A stretch of DNA of 64,000 bases, taken from contig NC_063157.1 of NCBI RefSeq assembly GCF_020921035.1, positions 20,415,015-20,479,014 on the forward strand, written 5' to 3'. This stretch comes from Rhodamnia argentea. Taxonomy: Eukaryota; Streptophyta; Magnoliopsida; Myrtales; Myrtaceae. Both the position numbers and the translations under genes were made by a program. The first letter of the stretch is position 1, and each line of letters begins with the position of its first letter. The notes under the pieces are model-generated. The model saw nothing but the letters and a program-made list of their open reading frames with translations, was not told the origin of the DNA and searched no databases. Below, one piece after another: positions 24,401 to 35,005 of the stretch.

Positions 24401-26673
24401 AGGCTGTTGATAAGGTAGTGGTGACCCTCCAGAAGCCAAGGCATCCGGCACAAGAGGGGTGACAGTTCCCTTCTCCATCATGATTTGCTCAGAACTAGTC
24501 GGAGAGTTTCTATCATGTACAAGATCTGTCATGGGTGGAAAGTTCTCAAAGCCAACATCATGAACTGCATCACGCATAACTTCTATTTCTGGCAAATCTG
24601 GCATAGAAACTTCACGATCTATCTTTCCCCTTGATCTAGGAGGAGAATCCTGGAAGCTCTCCCTAGGTACATCTGGGTGACTATGAGTAGGACCTTCAGA
24701 ATGCGTACTACTGTTTAGACAAGCATAGAAATCACCTTATCAATGAACGATAAAAAGACTACATATTTTTTTGTAAACTGCCTAACATTGAGGAAATAGA
24801 CAACTTGTAAGGACACTTACTCTTCCTCCATTAAACTAACCACGGAATTAGGTACCAGTGCATGTTGGGACGATTGCTGAATATCCTATAACACAAGCCA
24901 TTCTTGTTAGGTATCAGAGGAATTTCTAGATGTTAAAGGACAAAGCAATGATAAGCCACCCGAATATGATCAAGTGAGAGATTATAACCTCATCAAAAGA
25001 TACAACAATATAAGGATCTCTTCCGGTTGGGATTTGCTCTAAGAACCAAGGCAGAAGAGTACACAAATTCCTGTGTTAAGTATGCAAACTTCAAACCAAA
25101 TAATTTGAAAACATTATTTAGTTAAATTAGAAATTAGTCACCTATCAAAGTAATCTCCTCGTGGCTCCGTAGATGATAATCCTGGATCCTGAAATAAAAT
25201 CCACGATTCATGACATTTCAAAAGGTGGAACCATAGAAAGGCAAGACAGTAATCATAATCATACCCCTCTTCGTATGTGCCGTCCAAATCTATGGCATCA
25301 AGTTCAAATGTGTTGGGCAAAGTGATAGATTGTACTGGTGCCTGTCTTGTATCCTCTGGCAAATTAAGCTCTACTGGAGCAAAAACTTTGCTCAATCCAG
25401 TGAGTATAATATTGCACTCTTGGAAAAGGTAATCCACTTTTTTGGAATATATCCGAACAACGCCCAACAGAAGATGGCCAGACATCCTCAAAGCAATAGG
25501 CACTTCGGGAAACATGATATATTCTACAGAATACCAAAAGGAAATATTCAAATTTGACAATCTTGGTGAGTTATGTATCCAAATAATTACAGAATAACAC
25601 CAGATGCTGAGTGTATGGACATGCACTTGAAAGCAAACAGACGAATCACAGGAAACATCCAATCAAAGTTCTTATTATGCTACAGTGAGAAATATGCTCC
25701 CCCTGTGCAAGTTTGGGAAGCGTCACTTAAATTGGATCCCACAAGAGGTGCCTTCCTTCAATTTCCAAATTGATCCCTCCCGAAAAAAAACTTATGTCAA
25801 TTGCTCTCCATTCTGACCGGCCTACTATCTTTTGACTTAACAAAGGTAAAGGCCTTATCATGATCGAATTACGTAAGAGCCATACCATTGCTTTGTGCAG
25901 CAGCTGCACAAGCACTTTCACCCACACTGGCATGTACACAAGCGTCTACACAGAAAATTGGGAGGATCGTGGAGACTAGTCATAAAAAAAGGGACTAGTA
26001 CAGTTTACTAAGTCAGGGCAATAGGAGGAATGAGCACTCGAAGTTCAGCCGAATCAACATGAATTGAACGATCATTGGATAAAAGTAAATGCAACTGGAC
26101 TCAGTATATTTCTGCAGCCAAAAGCGGAAATTAAATAGAACGAGAATGATAATTTGCCAAGCTGAAAATCCTGAGTCTACAGACAAACTGGTTGACAAAA
26201 TAATAAATTCTTGCAAGTCTCTTCCTCGTAAGGTTCTTCCGTTTCTTCGAACCCATGAATTAACTCGTAGCTAGTTGCAATGCGACTGGAAAGGAAAACT
26301 AACAGGAAGACCAACCCCAAAATGAAGATGGAGGGAGAAAAAGAACAATCTTCCTTCGTCAAAGCAAAGAAAGGAAGAAACTTTGGCGCTCATTCACATG
26401 CGACTGAAGTCCGATTGCATCAATTCTTCTCCTTTTGACGGGTGAACCGAACAAAGCAGGCGAAGAGAAATGACAATCACGGTAGCTCCGGGAAATTGAA
26501 AAAAGAAAATCTTGAGAATCAAGCACCGCAAAGGAATGAGATTACAAACCAACGGTCTTAGGGATATCGGTGGAGGTATAATGAGATTTCTTGAGGCGAT
26601 GTTGCAAGTGAGCGGCGCACCAGACAGTGCCGAGTGGACCTTTCCGACCCAGAAATGTCTGCGAGTAAAACAT
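21442..26673 (-). CDS. RAD21/SCC1-type alpha-kleisin cohesin subunit (SYN2-like)
   Basis: Kleisin subunit that closes the SMC1-SMC3 cohesin ring, acting in the nucleus in sister chromatid cohesion and DNA repair. Thirteen coding exons join in frame to 669 aa: 26550-26673, 25265-25523, 25142-25188, 24989-25038, 24821-24885, 24334-24710, 24110-24221, 23894-24030, 23308-23828, 22670-22709, 22525-22570, 22265-22397, 21442-21540. The start MFYSQTFLGRKGPLGTVWCA is the classic Rad21/Rec8 N-terminus. It is followed by PEVPIALRMSGHLLLGVVRI (residues ~45-65) and a basic ARKRKRK stretch near 327. The C-terminal winged helix reads ILEGKNRRLCARMFFETL and VLKSYGLIDVQQDEAYGDI, ending at TAA 21442-21444. The N-terminus most resembles Arabidopsis SYN2/RAD21.1 as I recall it; SYN3 and SYN4 are alternatives. 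The intron before exon 9 is only 65 bp. Confidence 0.93.
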
Positions 26674-28050
26674 GTCGGCAGAGACAACAACGTAGCAGTC
26701 GCGAACTGCGAGTATCGGAAGAGAGAGAATGGAAGAGGAGAGGGAAGGGAAGGGAAGGGAAGGGGTGATGGGCTGGTGAATCTGTGGGGGTGGTGGGAGG
26801 GTGCGCGCGGGAAACCAGCGAGTGGCGCCAGTTTTTGTGTTTCTGCGCTTTCTTTTCTCTCTCTTACTCGCTCAATATCAAAAGGATAATTAAAGCCCCA
26901 CTGAACAAACGTTATTCTCGAGATTTACCCACGGAATGATCCTTTTTTCCCCCTTTCCTTTCCTTTCCTTTGTATTCGTGCTATCTTAGGAAAATTTGAC
27001 GAAATGGGGGAAAGGAAAATATTGAATTCTTTATTCTTTCTAGAAAGTGAGAAGGGAAAATATTGTAAACCACACATACATACAAAAATATATATAGTCA
27101 ACTTTCGAACTTGGTCTCTGTTCCGAAATATCCGACGGAATACATGAAACATTCTCTTAACGAGCGAAAGAAGAAGATAGTTTATGTCACTATGTGCGCA
27201 CTCTAACACCTAGGCGAACAAAAGAAAAAGAAAAAACAAACAGGAGAAAGTGACGAGAAAATACTGACAGTTAAAGCTGAATTTGCAAATGAGAGCTTGC
27301 AATTAACTACCCAAGCATGACTGCACATCCGACGTTGCATTCAGATGCAGTTTTTCTTAGATGAAGTAATACCTCTCATATCAACCACCACGTTCATATC
27401 GTAATCTTCTTTTCAAGGATTTTCTCCAATTTCCCCTTTCTTCACGCCACGAGAAGTAGGACGTATTTTTTTTTTTATATTCTTCCCAAAATAAATAAAA
27501 AGGCTACTTTCCCAAAATAAATTATCATATGCAAAAGAGGCTCTCTATCTTGTTAATTATCATTCCATAGAAGATACAACAGATATAGTTTCGGATGTTT
27601 TATGATACCACAATGGACGTTCTTGGTCCCTGAAATAGACTCCACACAACGTTTTTGGTATCAAAGACAAGTTCCCCACAAGTGACGAAATAAGCTTCCC
27701 CTCCCAATAAATCTTCTAGAGGTAATAGGTTGCATCTTGGAAGCTCGTCTGCTTCCGGAAAGATGCGGCTGGCTGGTTCCTGAGCCCTAGGTTAAATCAC
27801 TCACCTCAGAGCAGACATGAATAGCACTCAAGAGTATCAAGTCAGTCTTGGGGTCATCAATAAAGCAGCATGATCAATCTCAAGATGAAACTTACAATAC
27901 GCAACCGAGCTTCAAAACTATCTCCTTTACACCCTACCCTTTTCAGGTATCTAAATAGAACCAAAACACTCCAAAAGCGCAAAATACTGATATCTCCGGA
28001 GGATACATAAGTGATGTGCATATCTCAAAAGCTAAAGCTCTCCCCCACTG
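26674..28050. other. Intergenic: RAD21 promoter and PSRP2 downstream region
   Basis: The 5' flank of RAD21 carries a GGGAA repeat run (about 26735-26763). The rest is AT-rich with pyrimidine and A runs. No further exons or RNA genes were recognised. The left-facing RAD21 gene and the left-facing PSRP2 gene are arranged head to tail. Confidence 0.55.
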
Positions 28051-29622
28051 CTACGCCTTGTTCACACGAATTCGTTGTCCTTCCAATAGCTGCAAAGCAA
28101 GAGGCAGAATAGTCGATGAGCTAGAAAACCATAAGTACTGATCCAGACAGAGAAGAGAACGTTTCTAAGGGTTATATACCTAAGATTTATGTCAAGAAGA
28201 CAAAAAAAGTGAGCAGCCGCACAACTTAGAAGCAAAGATTGAACAAAGATCATGCATATATTGCTTAAGCCTAAAGACAGATTTAACGCGTATGCTAGCA
28301 ACTCAGGCAGGAGTCGCACTAATGGCATCCTGTGGCATGTGTACCCATATGAAGCTTATGCCAACAAGGCCACATAATTGCATAAACTATCAACGATGAT
28401 CAATCCACTTACAGCATTGTTAAAAGATGTAATAGCGGCTTCCACATCCTCATCCGAGGAAAAGGTAGCAAAACCAAACCCACTGGATTTTGATGTTCCT
28501 GGAACCCGTGAAACCTTTGCACTAAGTACCTGCCCCTTCTCAGAGAAAAATTGCTTCAGCGTGTCTGTAGTTACCGACCTAGAAAGATTTCCCACATATA
28601 CTTTGTGTGGGCTGTCCACAAACTGGGATTCCTCAGATTGAAAAGGGGACAAATCCACTGAGGGCAAAGGTTTTTCAGTGATGTTTACTTTGATCTCCCG
28701 GCCTCCTATTTGCTGCCAGGGAATAGATAGAGCTAAATCATTCCCGGTCATCTACTGTCTACAAATGTAACTCCCTTAATTTTATACATCAGTCACTTAC
28801 AGAGCCATTCAGTTTCTCTACCACGGCATTGGCATCCTCGACTGTCTTCATCGTAACAAATGCGAATCGGCGGCTTCTGCCAGAGTACTTATCGTACATC
28901 ACCTAACAGGAGACCAAAAAAAAAAAAAATGTACAATCTCAAGTTCAGACATTGATCTTAATTTTTCTTGAAAAGAATCAAAGCCCACTCATGGAGCTAC
29001 TCATCTTGTGCTTTGGACATGTTTTCGTAATACACTTCGGTAAAAAAATCATAAGTAAGATGCAATGTACATTCTGAACAGCATAATGCGGACCACATAT
29101 GATCATTAACCAGGGGTCTGAACCCGACAGACAGAGGATGAACAACGAAGAGAATCCCTGACCAGGATCGAAAGACGGGTTGATCGCAATGGCAATTGCA
29201 ATTGCATCACAAGGTAGCGAGGCTAACGCTAAAATGATTGGATTTGAAGTTGATACCTCAGCTGATTCAACGGCGCCGTGCTCCTCAACAATTTGGGTGA
29301 GCTGGGCGTTGTCGACGTCTCTGGGGATGTTTCCGATGTAGAGCCTCCTGGCGGCCGCGCCCTCCGAAGAAGAAGAGGAAGAAGCGACCGCGGCTTCTTC
29401 CGCAACGGCACGCACATAAACTCTCTTCGAGTACAAACTACGCGGGGCGAAAGAGGAGGAGGTGGTAGGTTTGTGAGGGAAAGGAAAAGCGAGGGGCTTG
29501 AGGTCGAGGATTGGGACAGAGGGCTGCTTTGCACTGGGCGGCGATGAACGGAAGGAGTGGGAGTGACAATAGAGACTGCGAGGCGGCACGGAGAGCAGCA
29601 AAGACAATGTGGCTGATGCCAT
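28051..29622 (-). CDS. PSRP2: PSRP2-like chloroplast RNA-binding protein (two RRMs)
   Basis: Plastid-specific ribosomal protein 2-type factor (cS22), which binds plastid RNA and associates with the small ribosomal subunit. Four exons, 29257-29622, 28801-28902, 28413-28712 and 28051-28089, join in frame to 268 aa. Residues 1 to ~72 are a Ser-rich, acid-poor plastid transit peptide. RRM1 has RNP2 LYIGNI (94-99) and RNP1 RRFAFVTM (133-140); RRM2 has VYVGNL (194-199) and SGFGFATF (233-240). The protein ends LLEGQRIRVNKA. I chose the ATG at 29620-29622 because it starts the transit peptide; an in-frame ATG at 29748 would add 42 residues and lies well inside the divergent promoter. The exon 3 acceptor is set by continuity of LNGS-QIGGREIKVN. 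Confidence 0.92.
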
Positions 29623-29999
29623 GGGAGGGAAGAGAGGAGGCAGAAAGAGCAAACCAGCAAAAATGGAGGAGGAAGAGGATTGTCGGAGCTGGAGGGAGTC
29701 GCGGAAGTACCTGTGCGTTGTATCTGCTGCTGCTGCAAGATTATCCATTTTCCTCCGCCCCCAACATGTACTGGAACTTTATGTGGGCCTACTGAGTTAT
29801 GTAATGGGCCAAGACCATTGAGCCTGTTGTGATCCACAAACCGGTCCCAACTGAAAGCCCATCCATCACGTGACCCATCCGCTAGGGTTTCTTTCGCATA
29901 CACAACAGCCGAACTAGATTTATATGCCCTCTGCTCGTGCCGACCTGAGCGAGTCTCTCACATTTTCTGGGCACAGGGAAGAGCAGCGGAGATCAAACA
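29623..29999. promoter_or_regulatory. Divergent promoter between PSRP2 and RPL6
   Basis: Only 377 bp separate the start codons of two oppositely oriented translation genes. It contains TGGGCC(T) Site II words at 29784-29790 and 29805-29810, an inverse AGCCCA at 29856-29861, a palindromic G-box TCACGTGA at 29866-29873 and a telobox TAGGGTTT (inverse AAACCCTA) at 29883-29890. Site II plus telobox is the well-known signature of plant ribosomal-protein and cell-proliferation promoters. Sharing by both genes is inferred from the short distance. Confidence 0.75.
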
Positions 30000-31732
30000 A
30001 TGGCGCCCAAGAGTGCGAAGGTGAGCAGGAACCCGGAGCTTATCCGAGGGATAGGCAAGTACTCGAGGTCTCGGATGTACCACAAGCGTGGTCTCTGGGC
30101 CATCAAGGCCAAGAACGGCGGCGCCTTCCCCCGCCACGACCCCGCCCCCAAGCCTTCCCCTCCCGGCACCAAGGCTTCCAAATTCTATCCTGCCGACGAC
30201 GTCAAGAAGCCCCTCCTCAACAAGCGCAACCCCAGACCCACCAAGCTCCGGCCATCCATCTCCCCCGGCACCGTCCTCATCATCCTCGCCGGCCGCTTCA
30301 AGGGTAAGCGGGTTGTCTTCCTCAAGCAGCTCCGCTCCGGTTTGCTCCTCATCACTGGTGAGTTCATCGTTCTCCATATCTCTGTCAACATCCATGACTC
30401 GTTAATTGGATGGCCTTGCGTACGCCAGAGCTGGCTAAGTCTGAATTTTGATGGCGCAATTTTCTCTTAAGTTGCATCATTATTCATTCCAGATTGGGAT
30501 ACCCACTGCAGAATTCGGGAATGTGGGGAGCAAACTTTGATGCTTCTGTACAATGCATTCTGTTTTAGATGAAAAATTCGTATGCATGTGTCCAGTACTA
30601 TGTGGTAGTTATGTACTCTGGCATCGATAGTCCTCCCGAGTTCACCCCCTTTGTGATGGGCATTTATCTCAGCGCGGATTTGCGGTGGCTTTTCGTGTTT
30701 GGCTCATCATATTCGAATTTGTTAATTATTGTTGTGGAGTGAGGATGTATTGATAGTTAAGAGTATCTATATGATACAAAATTTAGAACCCTAGTGTCGT
30801 AGAAATGACCCCCAACTTCTTGTTGGGAGCTAAGATTTAATTGCTTGAGCTTCCACGTTTTTTACTTTTGAAATCCTGCCAAGCATTCTGCTGGAGCAGT
30901 TGTCGCCTTTTAGAAGCAGAAATTACTTTGTAAAAGCTTCCAGATTTCACATTTCCGATCTTCCCATGGTTCTACGTCTATGCATGGCAAATATCTGGTT
31001 CCTGATGAGTTATCTATTCGGTGCTGTAACATCAATTGCCTCTGCAGTCTACTTCAATTCACTAGTCAATGTTCTCTAGCATGAAATATCGACTGATAAA
31101 GTGACATTCTTTAATAACTAAGGGAGGCGCAGCTTCTTTTTTTCAGCTTAGTCGTGTGGCTGTAGTTGTGTAGTACTTTACACCAGGCATGGCTTCTACA
31201 GAGATCACAAAGAACTTATGTTTGTAATTTTTTTTTCCCTTCAGCCACTCCTGTGTGGTCATTAATCTATTTTCATTCTCTAAATTCAGGTCCGTTCAAG
31301 ATTAATGGTGTTCCTTTAAGAAGGGTTAATCAATCTTATGTGATTGCAACATCCACGAAGGTTGACATATCTGGAGTTAATGTTGAGAAATTTGATGACA
31401 AGTATTTTGCAAAGAAAGTTGAGAAGAAGAACAAGAAAGGAGAAGGCGAGTTCTTTGAGGCCGAGAAAGAGGTCAGTTCCATGAAATAGTTTTGTTGTCT
31501 TGTCAACAGAGAGTACGGTTCCTCTTCCAGCATTGCAGCGTATAACTTTTATTGCTCTTTCTCTTTTTGACTGTAGGAGAAGAATGTGCTTCCACAGGAG
31601 AAAAAAGATGACCAGAAGTCATTGGATACTCCATTGATAAAATCCATTGAAGGTGTGCCGGATTTGAAGACCTATTTGGCTGCCAGGTTCTCCCTCAAGG
31701 CAGGCATGAAACCTCATGAACTCGTGTTCTAG
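30000..31732 (+). CDS. RPL6: 60S ribosomal protein L6 (eL6)
   Basis: Structural protein of the cytosolic large ribosomal subunit. Exons 30000-30357, 31290-31471 and 31577-31732 join in frame to 231 aa, the usual plant length. The N-terminus is [20 protein letters not shown]. The central KOW-like core includes [20 protein letters not shown], spliced to [20 protein letters not shown]. The C-terminal [14 protein letters not shown] ends at TAG 31730-31732. The first intron is long (932 bp), common in ribosomal-protein genes. It is transcribed away from PSRP2 from a shared short promoter. Confidence 0.96.
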
Positions 31733-32608
31733 AGGATGAAGTATAGTGCTAGGATTTCTCGGTTTTTGCTACTTTGAGCATTGTTATTGCATCATGTGTA
31801 CTTTTTATTCTCACATTGCTATAGACATCTAAATGTTGTTGTTTTCAGAGGCAATACATCCTTTGTGAGGCGATTTTCTTTTCACTGAATTGAGCTATCC
31901 TGTTGACCTTCGGTTCTTAGAATTATGTTGTGGGATTAGTTAATCATTTTTGTTTTCTGTGAAGGTCGTGAGATTTCGATTTAACTTCTGTGCTTGGTAA
32001 AGGGCTTTGCCGCTGATTGTCAGGCCGTGTCCCTCCCTTATGGTTAAGGTTTCTATTGAAATTTGACCATGTTCTCAGTACTGTACTTGGTCATCTCTGT
32101 CTTTATGTGAAAGGGAGGGTTATATGTCAAAGCACTTCCAATACATCCAGTGGCTTAACTGAACAAATCTTGTTTTGTACGTCCTAAAGGCAGAGTGTTG
32201 TGGATTCTGCCTGGAATTAATCAGAACTTCATCTTTTGGGAGCTGATTTTGCCATGCAGTCGATTTCATTTAGCTATCCTTACTTGCAGCTCTGAGAACA
32301 ATTTGCCAAAGCTGTTGGTTTAAGAGTGCTTGTCATGTTTTGGACATGGTTTTAGCGTGCGAAAGATGTCCAGCATTCTTTGTGATTTAGAAATGGGAAA
32401 GATCAAAAGTGCATGCGATGTGGGATCTATTGAGGCAGGTACACAATTATCTTCAGCAGAGGACATAAACATTGCAATACCAGCTTAACTTCAGAACCCA
32501 AATGGAGTACGCAATACTGTTATCGTGTACAAAGCAGTTTTTCAGAACATAGAATGGATGTATCTAATATGAAACAGCGGGCAAACCGGAAGTACGATGA
32601 TTGCTTCT
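31733..32608. other. Convergent 3' region between RPL6 and the FTIP-like gene
   Basis: The two genes face each other, so this 0.9 kb probably holds both 3' UTRs and terminators. It is T-rich on the + strand. No open frame or repeat of note was found. Confidence 0.6.
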
Positions 32609-35005
32609 TCACAGTAAACTGTCTGTGCGAGCAGGCAATCTCTTGATAAAATTGCTTGGGACTGAAGGCAGTTTGCTCCGGAAACGAGGATGCCGCAGGT
32701 AATACAGACCCGCCACTAGGGCCACTACTTTGAAAGGAGTGACATAAAGCACCACGGCTGCACAAAGACAAAACATGATGAAAAGGCCTGTTGCTCTCGG
32801 GTCTCTCCAAATGAGTAAGGATTGCAATCTCTCTCCTTGTGTTGCTATGTCGCCCACGACAGTTTGAATCCTACCTGCAACACTCCTAAGTCTGTCATAC
32901 CTCATTCGGACAATATCATGCGGCCTAGAAGTAGGGAAAGTATCAAACTCTTCATCCAACTCATCTGGGTGCACAGCCTCTGCCCATGAAAGCTTTGTAT
33001 CCATGTGAGGTGGGTGCCTTGGACGGAACCTGTAGTTCCACAGTCCGATGAGGAACATGTAGAGAAATAGAGTCGGTAGTATCAACTCCGGATACGATAT
33101 TAGTATCAGAAACAAGATGTGAACCAACACTGATGTCATGGGGTTCTTCCAGTTACAGACTTCTCCAAACCACATGCCCATGCTAATCATTCCTGAAAGG
33201 AGCGACATTATGCGGAAGAAGTTGGCTTTACTCCTCCTCATGCTCCATAAGTGTGAGTCCACATCTAGCATATACTCCACCACTTCTTTTCTGAGAGGAG
33301 GTTCAGCTCTACCAAGCCTTACCGCCACAATATTCATTGCTTGGTATCTGAGATTGTCTACTTGATTAACAGTAAAAGCGTGCAAGTAATGCATTTTTGG
33401 TAGCAAAGGGTGTCCGTAGACATAGATCATGTGCGCAAGAGAAAGGGTAGTGAACCGAAATGCAAGTTGTAGCTCACCCATTTTCTTTACGCCTTGTGGT
33501 TGCAGAACCAGAAGTGGGTAAGAATGTGTGTAGATGCGGTGAGCTTCTAGTGTCGAGAGGCGAAGTCGTACCTTGCCAATTTGTGAATCTCTTGCTGCAC
33601 TGCCGGTAGCTGACTTCTCACCTCCACCCAAATGGCAATTGTCGAAGACTCCTAATGTCATCACAGTGCAAGGATCATAGACCTCCCATGTGTATTGTTC
33701 ATTCCACTTAGGATTCAGAGTATCAAGAATCGTCCTAGTCCGAACCCATTTCTGGCCATACTTTGCTACACAATATGCATCCGTGGTTCCTCGACCGTCC
33801 TTCATCTTCATTGGGAGGAGCCCTTGTGCACTTAGAATACCCACCTCCAATATGCCCACTGGCGGCTTCCAAAGCTGCCTTGATGTGGGCCGCTGATCAC
33901 TTATGTACATGGTTGATTCATCCAACACATGATATCCACCTTCAAGGCAGACTCTCAGGTGAATCCTGCTAGAAAACTTGAGCTCCTTTCTCCTGTCTGC
34001 TTCCAGGACTCCAAAGCCATACTTTTCAAGATTGAACCATCTAGAGTGAACTGGCCTGTGGTCAAGCCGCTTCTCAAATGTATCGAGCGGGAGAATTATT
34101 TTCCCTAGCATTTCCTCTTTCGAAGGGTAAACTCGATCTTCTACTGTGATGACCAGAAGCTCTTCGAAAGGCTCAGCTGCCACGAAAACTAGATCTTCAT
34201 TCCAAAGTGGGCTGATAGTGCGAGTTGGACATATCTTTGTCCTTAGTATTTGACTGCCAACTTGAGCTTTAACAAATAAATCTGGCAACCGGCTTCTGTC
34301 ATTGGGAACCAAGTCTTGAGCTTCAATGACATTCACTCTGAGATACCAGAGCTTTGGTGACACATAAACCTTCGATCGAACACTAAATACACCTTCCCCA
34401 TAGACAGAGGAAGCTTCAGAATGCCATGCCTCAGGGAAGGCTTCATCAGCTTGAGTACCCATCCAAACTGCCAGCATTATCTCTCCCCTCACTTTCCCTC
34501 CTCCCCTCCTGTCCTCCAATCTATACCACTGTGGAGCCAAGGGGCTGTCAGGAGGGACCCTAGTAGGAATTTCATTCAAGTCGAAAACAACTCTGCCAAC
34601 ATAATCATCTCTTCCCACCATTTCCTTATCCTTCACAAAAACCTCGAGTGCTGACGATTGGATTCTATCCTTAGAGAAAGCAAAAACTTGGTTCCACTCT
34701 GGGTTCATTTTCTTCTCAAAGTGCCTAGTTCTTCCTTTATAGTTCCCCAACTTGACCTCCACATAAGGGTCACAGCTCCCAGTTATGGAGCTAGGAGGAA
34801 TATCTTTCGCTTTTACAACTCGAACGTACAAATAGAACGTCTGTTCTACTAGGTCGTATGTGCTTGTGAATCTCTCACTGCTCATCCACCCTCTGCCGCC
34901 ATATGATCCACTGTTTAGCCACCGTTCACCAAGCTCAGGATTGGCATCTTTGACCTCATAATCACCTGGATCAGTTGCTTGGGCTTGGGGAGCAACTGAG
35001 TGCAT
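32609..35005 (-). CDS. FTIP-type multiple C2 domain and transmembrane protein (MCTP)
   Basis: Endoplasmic-reticulum tether of the plant MCTP family; members such as FTIP1 and QUIRKY act at plasmodesmata and in transport of mobile proteins. Single uninterrupted frame of 798 aa, the typical FTIP length. Three C2 domains: about 55-165 (DPYVEVKLGNYKGRTR, NPEWNQVFAF), 217-325 (LPDLFVKAQVGSQILRTKI) and 382-495 (TTDAYCVAKYGQKWVRTRT, NPKWNEQYTW). The phosphoribosyltransferase C-terminal (PRT_C) region follows from about 640, with hydrophobic segments around 600-655 and 738-770. The starting Met gives a 40-residue leader before the YDLVEQ motif that opens these proteins, so it is well placed. The exact paralogue (FTIP1, FTIP3/4 or other) cannot be told here. 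Confidence 0.93.
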   Translation of the reverse strand: MHSVAPQAQATDPGDYEVKDANPELGERWLNSGSYGGRGWMSSERFTSTYDLVEQTFYLYVRVVKAKDIPPSSITGSCDPYVEVKLGNYKGRTRHFEKKMNPEWNQVFAFSKDRIQSSALEVFVKDKEMVGRDDYVGRVVFDLNEIPTRVPPDSPLAPQWYRLEDRRGGGKVRGEIMLAVWMGTQADEAFPEAWHSEASSVYGEGVFSVRSKVYVSPKLWYLRVNVIEAQDLVPNDRSRLPDLFVKAQVGSQILRTKICPTRTISPLWNEDLVFVAAEPFEELLVITVEDRVYPSKEEMLGKIILPLDTFEKRLDHRPVHSRWFNLEKYGFGVLEADRRKELKFSSRIHLRVCLEGGYHVLDESTMYISDQRPTSRQLWKPPVGILEVGILSAQGLLPMKMKDGRGTTDAYCVAKYGQKWVRTRTILDTLNPKWNEQYTWEVYDPCTVMTLGVFDNCHLGGGEKSATGSAARDSQIGKVRLRLSTLEAHRIYTHSYPLLVLQPQGVKKMGELQLAFRFTTLSLAHMIYVYGHPLLPKMHYLHAFTVNQVDNLRYQAMNIVAVRLGRAEPPLRKEVVEYMLDVDSHLWSMRRSKANFFRIMSLLSGMISMGMWFGEVCNWKNPMTSVLVHILFLILISYPELILPTLFLYMFLIGLWNYRFRPRHPPHMDTKLSWAEAVHPDELDEEFDTFPTSRPHDIVRMRYDRLRSVAGRIQTVVGDIATQGERLQSLLIWRDPRATGLFIMFCLCAAVVLYVTPFKVVALVAGLYYLRHPRFRSKLPSVPSNFIKRLPARTDSLL

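Noticed and set aside
29958-30395. 145-residue open frame on the - strand opposite RPL6 exon 1
   Set aside because: It is a GC-rich shadow of the conserved eL6 exon and has no motif.
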